Assembly: GCF_000350165.1 (NCBI RefSeq)
Contig: NZ_CAUI01000023.1
Location: 434,001-498,000 of the forward strand
Reading direction: 5' to 3'
From: Halanaerobium saccharolyticum subsp. saccharolyticum DSM 6643
GTDB taxonomy: Bacteria > Bacillota > Halanaerobiia > Halanaerobiales > Halanaerobiaceae
DNA: 64,000 bases
The stretch's first letter is position 1. Each line of letters begins with the position of its first letter. The notes under the pieces were generated by a model, which ran no database searches, was not told the origin of the DNA, and was given only the letters and a program-made list of their open reading frames with translations. Below are positions 1 to 8,215 of the stretch, in pieces. A program made the translations under genes and the position numbers.

Positions 1-884
1 TAGTCTGTAAAATCATTTAATTCCTGTCTATTTTTTTGATTTTGACTGATAAATTCTTTATATTTTTCATTTAATTTATTAATTGTCTGCTGCTCAAAAT
101 TTTTAGAATAATAAGGAAGGTCATTTATCTCTTTGATATACTGATCATTACGGATTATATAATTTAAATTTTCAAGCTCTTTCCCAAAAAATCGATTATC
201 GCCAACTCGGTTGGTATAACCCTGCAGTATTTTATTTCTGATTATCAGAGATAAGCCAATACCTTCACCAATATATAAGACGACTGTAATATTATTTTTG
301 TCTTCTGCTTCCAGTTCATTATAGGCATAGACTCTAACATCTGTTTCTACAAATACTGGTATTTCTAGCTGCTTTTCAATTGCTTGAGCCAGTGCTTTAT
401 CTGTCCAGTTAAGCTGATTGGATCGTTTGACAATTTTATTTTCAAAATCTGTAATCCCAGAAATTGAAATTCCAAGCGCTAATATTTTTTCAATTCCAAT
501 TTCTAAATCAACCAGCAGGGCTTTTGCTACTTTAATAATCTCACTGACATAATTTTTAAAATCATAATTATCAAGGTAATGAATTTTACTTTTAATCAGA
601 TTTGATTTTAAATCAGAGATAAAAATATAAAAATGGCTGTCTTTTAAGTCTAAGGCAATTATATATTTACTTTCAGGGTTGATTTGATAAATAACTGCTC
701 TTCTGCCACCACTGGAATCAGCTTTTTTACGCGGGATGATCCACCCAGATTCTACTAGTTCATTAATATAATCTGAAATAGCAGTCAAAGATAAATCTAA
801 TTTATCAGCTAACTCAGTTTTAGTCAGTGATTCATTTTCTAATAATTTTTTATATAATAATTTTAAACGATCTTTTTTATCCAA
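1..884 (-). CDS. ROK-family transcriptional regulator/sugar kinase (partial, C-terminus outside window)
   Basis: Reading leftward from a TTG start at 884 (an in-frame TAA lies directly upstream, and GAGGTGA at 888-894 is the ribosome site) the frame stays open to the window edge. The first ~65 residues form a winged helix (LTKTELADKLDLSLTAISDY, then a GGRRAV turn), followed by a ROK/ASKHA fold: IALDLKDSHFYIFISDL, ALGISISGITDFENK, and YIGEGIGLSLI, which resembles the ROK signature. This arrangement is that of NagC/XylR-type repressors that bind a sugar through the kinase-like domain. The CxCGxxGC zinc motif, expected further on, is beyond the edge, so whether it is present cannot be seen. A perfect palindrome just upstream suggests autoregulation. 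Its regulon is unknown. Confidence 0.88.
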   Translation of the reverse strand, partial: MDKKDRLKLLYKKLLENESLTKTELADKLDLSLTAISDYINELVESGWIIPRKKADSSGGRRAVIYQINPESKYIIALDLKDSHFYIFISDLKSNLIKSKIHYLDNYDFKNYVSEIIKVAKALLVDLEIGIEKILALGISISGITDFENKIVKRSNQLNWTDKALAQAIEKQLEIPVFVETDVRVYAYNELEAEDKNNITVVLYIGEGIGLSLIIRNKILQGYTNRVGDNRFFGKELENLNYIIRNDQYIKEINDLPYYSKNFEQQTINKLNEKYKEFISQNQKNRQELNDFTD

Positions 885-900
885 TTAAATCACCTCAACT

Positions 901-932
901 TAATAAACTTACTTTATAAAGTAAGTTTATTA
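901..932. promoter_or_regulatory. Perfect 32-bp palindrome, likely operator of the ROK regulator
   Basis: All 32 bases are self-complementary (half-site TAATAAACTTACTTTA). It ends about 16 bases upstream of the ROK start and is not followed by a T-run in the direction of any gene, so it is an operator-like site rather than a terminator. XylR/NagC-type ROK repressors bind long AT-rich palindromes of this kind, so autoregulation is the natural inference. Confidence 0.6.
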
Positions 933-970
933 TATAATATTTGAATTGTCAATAATATTTTCAATATTTT

Positions 971-1026
971 AAAAACAAAAAGGCTCCTTTAGAATAAGCA
1001 CTAAAATGCTTAATTCCAAAAGAGCT
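971..1026 (-). terminator. Rho-independent terminator of the GalE-like gene
   Basis: Imperfect long stem (arms 981-1000 and 1007-1026, loop CTAAAA) followed on the minus strand by a T-rich tail at 971-980. It lies just downstream of the epimerase stop codon. Confidence 0.75.
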
Positions 1027-1060
1027 CATAAAAGCTTTTTATTTATTAAAATTATCTATT

Positions 1061-1969
1061 TTAACTGTAAAATTCGACTGTCTGCTCTAGTCCAGCTTTA
1101 AAATCATAAGCTGGACTCCAGTTAAGAATTTCTTTGGCCTTTGAATTATCTAAGGATGAATGCAAAATATCACCCGGGCGCGCTTCCTCATAGATTGGCT
1201 TTAAATCATAAGCTGAAATCTGATTTAAATTAGCAACCAGATCATTAACACTATCTCGGTTGGCAGTGCTGATATTAAGCAGTGAGTTATCTCCACTTTT
1301 TAAAGCCAGAATATTAGCCTTAACTATATCATAAACATGAATAAAGTCTCTGGTCTGCTGACCATCTCCAAAAATATGCGGTCTTTTTTGAGCCAGCATC
1401 TGGTCAACAAAGATTGAAACAACCCCGCCCTCTCCTTTAGGGTCCTGACGAGGACCATAAGCATTGGCATAACGAAAAATTGTATATTTAAGATTATATA
1501 ATTGACTGTACATTTTTATGTAATGTTCTGGAGTGTGTTTGCTAATTCCATAAGGCGACATTGCTTTGATTGGATGCTCTTCATCTATAGGTAAATATTC
1601 GGGCTCACCATAAACTGCAGCTGATGAAGCATAAATAATCTTTGCTACCTCATGTTCCCGACAGTTTTCTAATAAATTAATTGTCCCTAAAATATTATTT
1701 TGAGCATCAAATGAAGGATCTTTAATTGAATGCTGAACATCTATCTGAGCTGCATGATGAATAACATGAGTAATCTCATTGGCTGCAAAAACTTTTTTTA
1801 ATTCCTCATTCCGAATATCCAATTGATAAAATTCAGCCTGTTGGTTTAAATTTTTCTTTTTCCCGGTACTTAAATTATCTACTACTATTACCTTGTGTCC
1901 TTTTGCTATTAATCCATCGACTAGATTAGAGCCAATAAAACCAGCTCCACCTGTTACTAAAATCTGCAT
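1061..1969 (-). CDS. galE: NAD-dependent nucleotide-sugar epimerase, GalE-like
   Basis: 302-residue extended short-chain dehydrogenase. It has the N-terminal Rossmann motif TGGAGFIGSNL (residues 6-16), the acidic NAD-ribose contact DNLSTG, a HHAAQ segment, the Ser of YASSAAVYGE and the catalytic YGISK (YxxxK). FGDGQQTRDFIHVYDI is typical of UDP-glucose/UDP-GlcNAc 4-epimerases. Length is slightly short for GalE (usually 310-340). AGGAG precedes the ATG. The gene is monocistronic, flanked by its own terminator. It may supply UDP-galactose or UDP-GalNAc to the polysaccharide locus further along; the exact substrate cannot be read from sequence. Confidence 0.85.
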   Translation of the reverse strand: MQILVTGGAGFIGSNLVDGLIAKGHKVIVVDNLSTGKKKNLNQQAEFYQLDIRNEELKKVFAANEITHVIHHAAQIDVQHSIKDPSFDAQNNILGTINLLENCREHEVAKIIYASSAAVYGEPEYLPIDEEHPIKAMSPYGISKHTPEHYIKMYSQLYNLKYTIFRYANAYGPRQDPKGEGGVVSIFVDQMLAQKRPHIFGDGQQTRDFIHVYDIVKANILALKSGDNSLLNISTANRDSVNDLVANLNQISAYDLKPIYEEARPGDILHSSLDNSKAKEILNWSPAYDFKAGLEQTVEFYS

Positions 1970-2057
1970 TTACTTTCAACTCCTGTTAAATTCTTTAGCT
2001 TTAGTATAACATGAATTATTGGCTAAGAAAAAATATTAGCTTAAAAAATAGATTTAA

Positions 2058-2086
2058 TTTACATCTTTTAAAATTTAAATTATAAT
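2058..2086 (+). promoter_or_regulatory. Sigma-70-type promoter of the HD-domain gene
   Basis: TTTACA at 2058-2063, 17-base spacer, TATAAT at 2081-2086. The start codon lies 31 bases further on, leaving a short leader with AAAGGAGG at 2101-2108. Confidence 0.75.
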
Positions 2087-2116
2087 AGTAAGCAGTGACA
2101 AAAGGAGGCATTTTTG

Positions 2117-2881
2117 ATGAAAGATAAATATCTGAAATTAAAAAAATTCTTTGATTTATATACAGCAGAGTTTAATTTAGCCAAGGAAAAAGATCAAAAA
2201 AATATTCAGCTTAAAATTGACCACAGCAAAAGAGTAACTAAAGATATGGAAGCAATAACAGCAGATATGCCGCTGAGTTTAGATGAAAAATATTTAGCCA
2301 AAATTATTGCCCTTTACCATGATATCGGGCGCTTTAAACAGTACAAAAAGTATAAAACTTTTTCAGATTACAAATCCGAAGATCACGGTCAGCTGGGTCT
2401 GGAAGTAATTAAAGAAAATAACTTAATTGATGATTTAAGTGAAAATGAACAGAATATAATCTTGAAAGCGATTAAGCAGCACAACAAAGCTGATCTCAAT
2501 CGAGAAATATTCAATAACGAGCAGGAATTTCTTTTTGCCAGACTGATTCGGGATGCCGACAAACTAGATATTTTCAATATTTTTGTGGAAAGATATAAAA
2601 CAAAAAGTCAAAAAGATTATATTATAAAACTTTCAACTGAGCCAGAAATAACTGCAGAAATCTATAATAAGCTTTTAAATAAAGAGTCAATTAATTATGA
2701 TAAGCTGGAAACCATTAATGATTTAAAATTAATGCAGCTGGGCTGGATCTATGATATTAATTTTAAAGAAAGTCTTGAGCTTATTAAAGAAAGAAAATAT
2801 CTTGAAATAATTTATAATTCAATTGATCAAAATAAAAAAGCAGATCATATTTATCAGCAAGTAAAGAAATATCTCAATTGA
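2117..2881 (+). CDS. HD-domain phosphohydrolase-like protein
   Basis: 254 residues. The ATG at 2117, 8 bases after GGAGG, is preferred over the in-frame TTG immediately before it. The HD motif is visible: an upstream His (DHSKRV), then ALYHDIGRFKQ carrying the His-Asp pair, an AIKQHNK segment with a further His, and RDADKLD with the last Asp. These are the metal ligands of the HD superfamily, which hydrolyses phosphate esters of nucleotides and related compounds. It has no signal peptide or membrane segment, so it is cytoplasmic. The gene has its own promoter and terminator. The substrate is unknown; GGDEF/EAL-like or RelA-like domains are absent. Confidence 0.8.
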   Translation: MKDKYLKLKKFFDLYTAEFNLAKEKDQKNIQLKIDHSKRVTKDMEAITADMPLSLDEKYLAKIIALYHDIGRFKQYKKYKTFSDYKSEDHGQLGLEVIKENNLIDDLSENEQNIILKAIKQHNKADLNREIFNNEQEFLFARLIRDADKLDIFNIFVERYKTKSQKDYIIKLSTEPEITAEIYNKLLNKESINYDKLETINDLKLMQLGWIYDINFKESLELIKERKYLEIIYNSIDQNKKADHIYQQVKKYLN

Positions 2882-2905
2882 ACACTGCAGGTTCAAGTAA
2901 AATAA

Positions 2906-2934
2906 AGCCTCTCCCTTTTTTCATAGGAGAGGCT
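2906..2934. terminator. Bidirectional terminator between the HD and coiled-coil genes
   Basis: AGCCTCTCC / GGAGAGGCT stem (2906-2914 and 2926-2934). On the minus strand it is followed by TTTATTTTA, so it mainly ends the coiled-coil gene; it also sits 25 bases after the HD stop. A related CCTCTCC-type stem ends the paralogous coiled-coil gene near 7.6 kb. Confidence 0.7.
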
Positions 2935-2942
2935 GTTCTGAT

Positions 2943-3425
2943 CTATTTAGCTAGTTTATTTTCTAGTTTATATATTTCTTTTTCATTTTCTATCTGTTTG
3001 CGGGCATAATATGACATATCAGATTCTATATTATCGAGTTGAATTTTAGTTTTTGTTCTGTATTCACTTAAACCACCAACCTGCTCAAAGGTTGCGTTAG
3101 CTCTTTTCTCAATCCGAGATAATGTTTCATTTGTTTGATCTCTGAATTCATAAAATTCTCCCCTGAAATTCGATAGATTAACTTCCAAACCATCCATACG
3201 TGAATCTAGATTATCCATACGGTTGTCTAAGTTATCCATACGGTTGTCTAAGTTATCCATGCGTGAATCTAGTTTATCCATACGGCTGTCTAAGTTATCC
3301 ATGCGTGAATCTAGGTTATCTACTTTAGTATTAAGATCACTAAATTTATTATCTAAATTATCTACTTTGGATCCTAAATCATCTATTTTATTAAGGATAG
3401 TATTTAAAATCTTATCTTCAGACAT
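2943..3425 (-). CDS. Heptad-repeat coiled-coil protein (paralogue A)
   Basis: 160 residues, ATG preceded by AAAGGTGA. It starts MSEDKILNTILNKIDDL and then becomes a near-perfect heptad array: six consecutive units of the form LD[SN]RMD[NKG] at residues 38-79, flanked by more degenerate heptads (VDNLDNK, LNTKVDN). Leu at position a and Met at position e give a continuous parallel coiled coil; the C-terminal part (FEQVGGLSEYRTKTKIQLDNIESDMSYY, given here only in part as a landmark) is also helical. There is no signal peptide, membrane segment or enzymatic motif. A second gene at 7.7-8.1 kb has the same start and architecture. The function is unknown; scaffolding or oligomerisation is a guess from shape only. 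Confidence 0.75.
   Translation of the reverse strand: MSEDKILNTILNKIDDLGSKVDNLDNKFSDLNTKVDNLDSRMDNLDSRMDKLDSRMDNLDNRMDNLDNRMDNLDSRMDGLEVNLSNFRGEFYEFRDQTNETLSRIEKRANATFEQVGGLSEYRTKTKIQLDNIESDMSYYARKQIENEKEIYKLENKLAK
3189..3314 (-). repeat. Six tandem 21-bp units encoding LD[SN]RMD[NKG]
   Basis: Six in-frame 21-bp units within the coiled-coil gene. Because the units are close to identical at DNA level (TTATCCATACGG... pattern on the plus strand) they could expand or contract by slippage in steps of exactly one heptad without breaking the frame. Confidence 0.85.
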
Positions 3426-3732
3426 TTATTTTCACCTTTCTTTCTCCAAATTTTCCCTGGTTTTTAAAATGAATCAAATGTTTATTCACTAATTTAATTA
3501 TATTACTTTGCTTATTTATTAGCAAATTTTTTAATAAACTTTAATTTAAATTATTCTCCCATAAAATTTAAAATTATTCTATTAAATTATTATAAAACAA
3601 AAATTAAAGCAATTGACGACATTGAGATTGCTTAGTCTCAGCATCATTGAGCAAATCAGTGATTTTCTATTATCAGAGCAAGTAAAAAGAAGTTGAATAA
3701 CGCTGAAGCTCAAAAACAGCTGATCTAAGTTC
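3426..3732. other. Non-coding interval between divergent genes
   Basis: AT-rich spacer between the coiled-coil gene (leftward) and the chemoreceptor (rightward). Near the coiled-coil gene it holds that gene's ribosome site. The stretch 3610-3720 is less AT-rich and contains a short GAGA...TCTC stem, but I could not match it to any known riboswitch or RNA family. Confidence 0.5.
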
Positions 3733-3759
3733 TTAATTTTTGTCGATTTTTATCGATAA
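3733..3759 (+). promoter_or_regulatory. Candidate sigma-28 (flagellar/chemotaxis) promoter for the MCP
   Basis: TTAATTTT, 11-base spacer, ATCGATAA. The bacterial sigma-28 consensus is TAAAGTTT-N11-GCCGATAA, so the -10 half matches 6 of 8 and the spacing is exact. Chemoreceptor genes are classic sigma-28 targets. The -35 half is only partly matched. Confidence 0.45.
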
Positions 3760-3808
3760 TAGTATTAATAGCACCAATATATCAAAATAGCCTAAAGGGA
3801 GGAATCAA

Positions 3809-5524
3809 ATGAGAATTAAAAGTTTATCAATTAAATACAAAATATTATTAATAGTCATTGCAGGTATTATTCTCATGACAGGAGGCATAATTTTTAGGAT
3901 CAGAGATGTTTCAACTGAAGAGGCAAAAAAAGCTGCGACCATTAAAGCTGCTGCTGATCTTGCTTCTGGTTATGAAATTATTGATCTGAAATACCCAGGA
4001 GATTGGGAATTAAGAGGAGATCAATTATATAAAGGCGAAACATTGATGAATGGAAATTTTGAAATTGTTGATCGGATAGGGAAACTGGCCCAGGGAAATA
4101 CAGTTACAATTTTTGCTGGAGATACTCGAGTAGCAACTAATGTTATGAAAGAAGGTAAGCGAGCTGTAGGCACCCAAGTTTCTCAGGAAGTAAAAGAAGT
4201 AGTTTTAGAGCAGGGTAATGAATTTTATGGTGAGGCAAATGTAGTAGGAAAGCTCTATCAGACTGCCTACCAGCCAATCCGAGATGCTCAGGGTGAAATA
4301 ATTGGTATCTGGTATGTTGGTACTTCAATGGCCTTTGTTAATCAGATGGTAAATGGAGTTACAATTAATACCGCTCTTTTTGCACTGATTGCTGGTTTAA
4401 TTTTTTCTGTATTTATTTTTGTTTTTGTGCTTAAAATGACAGAACCGCTTAAAGAATTAAGTTTATATGCAGAAGAAATAGCAGCCGGTAATTTAGCTGT
4501 TAAAATTAAAGAAAAATATTTAAAAAAAGAAGATGAAATTGGTCATCTGGCCGAGGCGTTTGAAAAAATGATAGAAAGTCTAAAAAATGTAATCGGCAGT
4601 ATTGATAATACAGTTGATGAATTAAGTAGTTCTAGTCAGGATTTAACTGCTACTGGAGAAGAATTATCAGCATCAGCCGATGAAATTGGCAACTCTGTCC
4701 AGCAAATTGCTTCTGGTGCTGAAGAACAGTCAGCCCAGGTAGAAGAAGTTTCTTCTATAATTGACACTTTAGCTGAAAATATTAATCAGGTGTCCTATAA
4801 TACTGAATCTATGACAGACCAATCAAAAAATGTGATGGAAAATATTAAAGATGGTAACCAGGCTTTAAAAAATTCTGAACAAAGTTTTAAAGAAGTTAGT
4901 GAAAATACACGGATAACTTCCCAGGTTATTGATTCTCTGGGTAAGTCCTCTGAAAAAATTGGAGAAATTGTTAACTTAATTAATAATATTGCTGCCCAGA
5001 CAAATCTATTAGCTCTAAATGCAGCTATTGAAGCCGCTAGAGCAGGTGAAGCCGGCAGAGGTTTTTCTGTTGTAGCAGATGAAATACGAGAACTGGCAGA
5101 ACAGTCTGCTTCTGCAACTGAAGATATATCAAGCTTAATTATTTCTATTCAAAAAGATGTAAAAAACACCGTCACTAAAATGAATGAAAATGAGACTAAG
5201 GTCAAAGAAAGTGTTGATGAAATTAATACTACTGCAAGTCTTTTTACAAAAATAATTAAAGCAGCAGAAAATCTAGATCTTTTAATTCACGAGATTGAAA
5301 AACAGAGTCAAAATATGAATGAAAATAGTGAAGTTGCAAAAGGTGCAGTTAGGGAAATAGCAGTTGTAAGTGAAGAAGCTGCCCATAATGCAGAAAATGT
5401 AGCAGCTGCCAGTGCGGAACAGTCTAATTCAACAAAGATTATTGCTGAAGCATCTGAAGGTCTTGTTGAAACCGCTAATACGCTATCTAAACTTATTAAA
5501 CAGTTTAAAATTAAGGATAACTAA
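3809..5524 (+). CDS. Methyl-accepting chemotaxis protein with single extracellular Cache domain
   Basis: 571 residues. Order: TM1 (~11-29); periplasmic/extracellular sensor (~35-185) of the single-Cache type, with [14 protein letters not shown] and the C-terminal [12 protein letters not shown] strand; TM2 (~187-209); HAMP linker (~210-265); long helical signalling domain. The absolutely conserved hairpin tip is present ([19 protein letters not shown], then [21 protein letters not shown]). Length is normal and there is no obvious C-terminal CheR-binding pentapeptide. GGGAGG precedes the ATG. Such sCache receptors often sense small carboxylates or other metabolites; the ligand is unknown. It is followed by its own terminator and is not in an operon with che genes here. 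Confidence 0.95.
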   Translation: MRIKSLSIKYKILLIVIAGIILMTGGIIFRIRDVSTEEAKKAATIKAAADLASGYEIIDLKYPGDWELRGDQLYKGETLMNGNFEIVDRIGKLAQGNTVTIFAGDTRVATNVMKEGKRAVGTQVSQEVKEVVLEQGNEFYGEANVVGKLYQTAYQPIRDAQGEIIGIWYVGTSMAFVNQMVNGVTINTALFALIAGLIFSVFIFVFVLKMTEPLKELSLYAEEIAAGNLAVKIKEKYLKKEDEIGHLAEAFEKMIESLKNVIGSIDNTVDELSSSSQDLTATGEELSASADEIGNSVQQIASGAEEQSAQVEEVSSIIDTLAENINQVSYNTESMTDQSKNVMENIKDGNQALKNSEQSFKEVSENTRITSQVIDSLGKSSEKIGEIVNLINNIAAQTNLLALNAAIEAARAGEAGRGFSVVADEIRELAEQSASATEDISSLIISIQKDVKNTVTKMNENETKVKESVDEINTTASLFTKIIKAAENLDLLIHEIEKQSQNMNENSEVAKGAVREIAVVSEEAAHNAENVAAASAEQSNSTKIIAEASEGLVETANTLSKLIKQFKIKDN

Positions 5525-5562
5525 AAAATTTATACTAGCTTAATTAATATTTTTATAAAACT

Positions 5563-5588
5563 GGGACAGCCAAATGGCTGTCCCTTTT
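5563..5588 (+). terminator. Terminator of the MCP gene (also usable from the minus strand)
   Basis: Perfect 10-bp stem GGGACAGCCA / TGGCTGTCCC with an AA loop followed by TTTT. On the other strand it is followed by AGTTTTAT, so it probably also ends the convergent Usp-like gene. Confidence 0.9.
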
Positions 5589-5593
5589 AATTC

Positions 5594-6073
5594 TTATTTA
5601 TTTTTCAGCTTGCCATCATAAAAAATATCCTGTGATAGTTCCAATTTATGCAGCCAAGACTTAACAGTTTCCTCTTCTGCTTGATCAGAAGCAAATTCAT
5701 TTTGAGAAAAGTTAATAATTATTTCATCAAGCTCAGATTTCTTGATTTCTTCTTTTAAATCTTCCAAATTATGATGATCGATTATTTTTTTATCCAGCTG
5801 AAAACCATTTTCTGCTGCTATTTCAGTTATTTCCTCTAAATAATTTTTAGCATTATCTTGATAGTTATCAACAACAGATTCCTCGAGGTCATGAACTACT
5901 TTCTTGCCTAAGACTCCCACCTCAGATATCAGATGTTCAGAAAGTTTTGGTACTTTCTCAAGCATAACTGCTCTAACAAAGAGTTTATCATTTTGATTAA
6001 GCTTTTCTTTTAAGCGTTTGTTAATTTTCTTTAAACCGCAATAACTGAATAAAATCAGCATATATTTTTTCAT
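5594..6073 (-). CDS. Universal-stress-protein-like protein, downstream of DASS carrier
   Basis: 159 residues. The alternating pattern resembles the Usp (Rossmann-like alpha/beta) fold: an early hydrophobic strand, KLFVRAVMLEKVP as second strand, a long helix ending in EEITEIAAENGFQLDKKII, and LDEIIINFS where Usp proteins carry D-x-I-V-I-G. The canonical ATP-binding GxxG-x9-GS motif is not visible, so it is a non-ATP-binding or divergent member if the assignment is right. GGTGAGGG precedes the ATG. It follows the carrier gene by 120 bases on the same strand, an arrangement common for Usp proteins that tune ion-coupled transporters in halophiles. The family assignment is moderate only. Confidence 0.5.
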   Translation of the reverse strand: MKKYMLILFSYCGLKKINKRLKEKLNQNDKLFVRAVMLEKVPKLSEHLISEVGVLGKKVVHDLEESVVDNYQDNAKNYLEEITEIAAENGFQLDKKIIDHHNLEDLKEEIKKSELDEIIINFSQNEFASDQAEEETVKSWLHKLELSQDIFYDGKLKNK

Positions 6074-6193
6074 AATTTATCCCTCACCAGTTTTAATAAC
6101 TTTATTTGAAGTTAAAAGTCTTTATTATTTCATAAGACTAAACAATTCAACATAAAACATTATACCTTGATAACTTCTTTTTTTAAAGTAATA

Positions 6194-7585
6194 TTAAATA
6201 AAAATTTCAAGTCCAATTAGCGGCCAGTAAAATTTAGCCACCAAAATGTAAATTATCCAGCCAATTACTTTAAGCAGCATCCCCCATTTTAAGGCATCCT
6301 TAATCTCATAATAACCAGATGAAAAAGCAATTGCATTTGGTGGTGTTCCCATTGGTAATAAAAAAGCTAGACCACCTGATAAAGCAACTGATAAAGTTAA
6401 TAATATGGGATTGAGACTGTAGGCCTCAGCCGCACTAAAGGCTAGAGGTAAGATTACTGCCACAGAAGCTACATTGCTTACCCCCTCAGTTAAAAGAGAG
6501 GTAAAAATAGCCATTAAAACAACAAATAAAAAGGGTGATATATCTAACTGAGAAAAAAATCTGGCTGCCATCCAGTCTGTTACTCCAGTTTCCACCAGTG
6601 AAGAAGCGACTACAATTGCGCCTCCATACATTAAAATTACTCCCCAGTTCACATATTCCTCTACCTCTTCCCAGCTGATAACTTTAAAAGCAACAATTAA
6701 AATTCCTCCTAAAAGAGCAGTAACTGCTATATCTATCAAATTAGATAATACAAGCCAGCTAACAATTACAGCGACTAAAATAACAATCAATTTCTTTTCC
6801 GAAAAAGATAAGTCTCCCATTGCCTCTGATTTAGCTTTTAACTTAGTAAAAGACTTAGAAGTGTCTTTGATATCAATATCAGCAAATTTGGTAATCATAA
6901 CTGCAAAAACAATTAAAAGCAGAAAAGGAATGGGCCAACTGTATTTAACCCATTCAAAAAATCCAATAGATATTCCATAATGATTTTCCAAAAGGTCAAC
7001 TGCCAGTAAATTGCGAGCACCACCTAGATAGGTTGTAATACCACCAATAACTGCCCCCCAGGCCATTGTTAAAAAGAGCAGTTTACCATAGTTACTCTCT
7101 AATGGTTTTAAATCTAAACTTACCACAACTTCCAGAACAATCGGAAAAAGTAAAGCAGCAACTGCATGTGATGGCATAATTAAAGATAAAAATGCTGCTG
7201 AAAATAATATTCCATATAATAGTTTTAAGGGGCTGCTGCCGCTGGCAGATATGATTTTAAAAGCCAGTCTTGATCCCAGACCGGTCTGATAAATACCGGA
7301 TGCTAAGATTAAAGCTCCCAGAATAAAAAAGATTGCTTTAGATCCAAAAAGTGAAAAAGTGTATTCGAGACTCATTACATTTAATAAGGGCAGTAAAGCA
7401 ATTCCCAAAAGTGAAGTTACTGATAAAGGAAGAAAGTGGCTAATCCAGAAAGTTAAGACCAGCACAAACACTGCCAGTGCTCTCTGTCCTGCTGGAGTTA
7501 AGCCTGCCATAGTTGGCATTACTAAAAGTGTAATGAATAAGGTAATTCCAAGATATTTAATTGCTATTTTAAAATATTTAAACAA
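6194..7585 (-). CDS. DASS/SLC13-family sodium-coupled anion (dicarboxylate/sulfate) transporter
   Basis: 463 residues, almost entirely transmembrane (about 11-12 helices). Family landmarks: FWISHFLPLSVTSLLGIALLP near the N-terminus, the first helical hairpin at ~80-110, a SNVASVAVILPLAF segment at ~370-385, and the C-terminal signature MGTPPNAIAFSSG at ~415-427. These two repeats each carry the Ser-Asn-Thr/Pro-Asn type sodium and substrate site of DASS carriers. The start is TTG, 5 bases after AAAGGAAGTGA. The likely substrate is a di- or tricarboxylate, or sulfate; this cannot be resolved by eye. The gene is followed by the Usp-like gene. Confidence 0.88.
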   Translation of the reverse strand: MFKYFKIAIKYLGITLFITLLVMPTMAGLTPAGQRALAVFVLVLTFWISHFLPLSVTSLLGIALLPLLNVMSLEYTFSLFGSKAIFFILGALILASGIYQTGLGSRLAFKIISASGSSPLKLLYGILFSAAFLSLIMPSHAVAALLFPIVLEVVVSLDLKPLESNYGKLLFLTMAWGAVIGGITTYLGGARNLLAVDLLENHYGISIGFFEWVKYSWPIPFLLLIVFAVMITKFADIDIKDTSKSFTKLKAKSEAMGDLSFSEKKLIVILVAVIVSWLVLSNLIDIAVTALLGGILIVAFKVISWEEVEEYVNWGVILMYGGAIVVASSLVETGVTDWMAARFFSQLDISPFLFVVLMAIFTSLLTEGVSNVASVAVILPLAFSAAEAYSLNPILLTLSVALSGGLAFLLPMGTPPNAIAFSSGYYEIKDALKWGMLLKVIGWIIYILVAKFYWPLIGLEIFI

Positions 7586-7623
7586 AAAATCACTTCCTTT
7601 CGCTTAAACTTTTTTCTGCAAGA

Positions 7624-7660
7624 AGAAAAAAACCTCCCTGATTTTCGAGTACAGGAGAGG
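7624..7660 (-). terminator. Terminator of coiled-coil paralogue B
   Basis: On the minus strand, CCTCTCCTG / CAGGGAGG stem (7652-7660 and 7633-7640) followed by a run of seven T residues. It lies between the DASS start and the coiled-coil stop. Confidence 0.8.
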
Positions 7661-7703
7661 CTGTTAAAACTGTATTTTCTATTAAACAAACCCTAATTAA
7701 AGC

Positions 7704-8096
7704 TTAAAAGCTTTTTATATTTTCATCTTTATTTTCAGGATTAAGTTTGATAAGATTATCAATTTTTTTATTAAACTTAGTTTGATCCAAGCTCAGGCGG
7801 ACAGTTTGATTATGAATCATTTTAGTTGTATAATCTAAATCATCAAGTTGACCGCTGTGTTTTTTGAGTATTTTTTTGATATTATAAAGTTCAATATTTT
7901 GTTCCTCAAAAATACTTTCTACTTTATCAAACCTTTTGTCATGTTCTTTGAGTTTATTCTCAACTTTATCAAAACGATTATCCACTTTATCAAAACGATT
8001 ATCAATTTTACTAAAATAGTTATCCATCTTATCAAAGCGTTTATCTATTTTATCAAAGTTGTTTAAAAGTTCCTTTAGAATTTTAGATTCTGACAT
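7704..8096 (-). CDS. Heptad-repeat coiled-coil protein (paralogue B)
   Basis: 130 residues from the ATG at 8096; this start is chosen because MSESKIL aligns with MSEDKIL of the paralogue at 2943-3425 and both are preceded by a GGTG ribosome site, although the frame is open 42 bases further upstream. The N-terminal half is a degenerate heptad array (RFDKMDN, YFSKIDN, RFDKVDN, RFDKVEN, RFDKVES) with Phe and Val/Met at the core positions; the rest is helical and charged. No enzymatic motif, signal or membrane helix. Same architecture as paralogue A but a different repeat sequence, indicating that the repeat array diverges faster than the ends. Function unknown. Confidence 0.72.
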   Translation of the reverse strand: MSESKILKELLNNFDKIDKRFDKMDNYFSKIDNRFDKVDNRFDKVENKLKEHDKRFDKVESIFEEQNIELYNIKKILKKHSGQLDDLDYTTKMIHNQTVRLSLDQTKFNKKIDNLIKLNPENKDENIKSF

Positions 8097-8215
8097 ATTT
8101 TCCACCTGCCTTCCTCCGTATTCTCCAACTAAATACATTATACCTTATTTTATTGATAATTAGCAAGATATAATACTTTAAAACTGTTCTTTTTTAAAAT
8201 CTAGATAATTTATTT

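Noticed and set aside
3223-3492. Plus-strand open frame across the heptad-repeat gene
   Set aside because: It is the antisense shadow of the 21-bp repeat; no ribosome site and a repetitive Leu/Ser product.
3610-3720. Possible riboswitch before the chemoreceptor
   Set aside because: Only one weak stem; no c-di-GMP, SAM, TPP or other core motif could be matched by eye.
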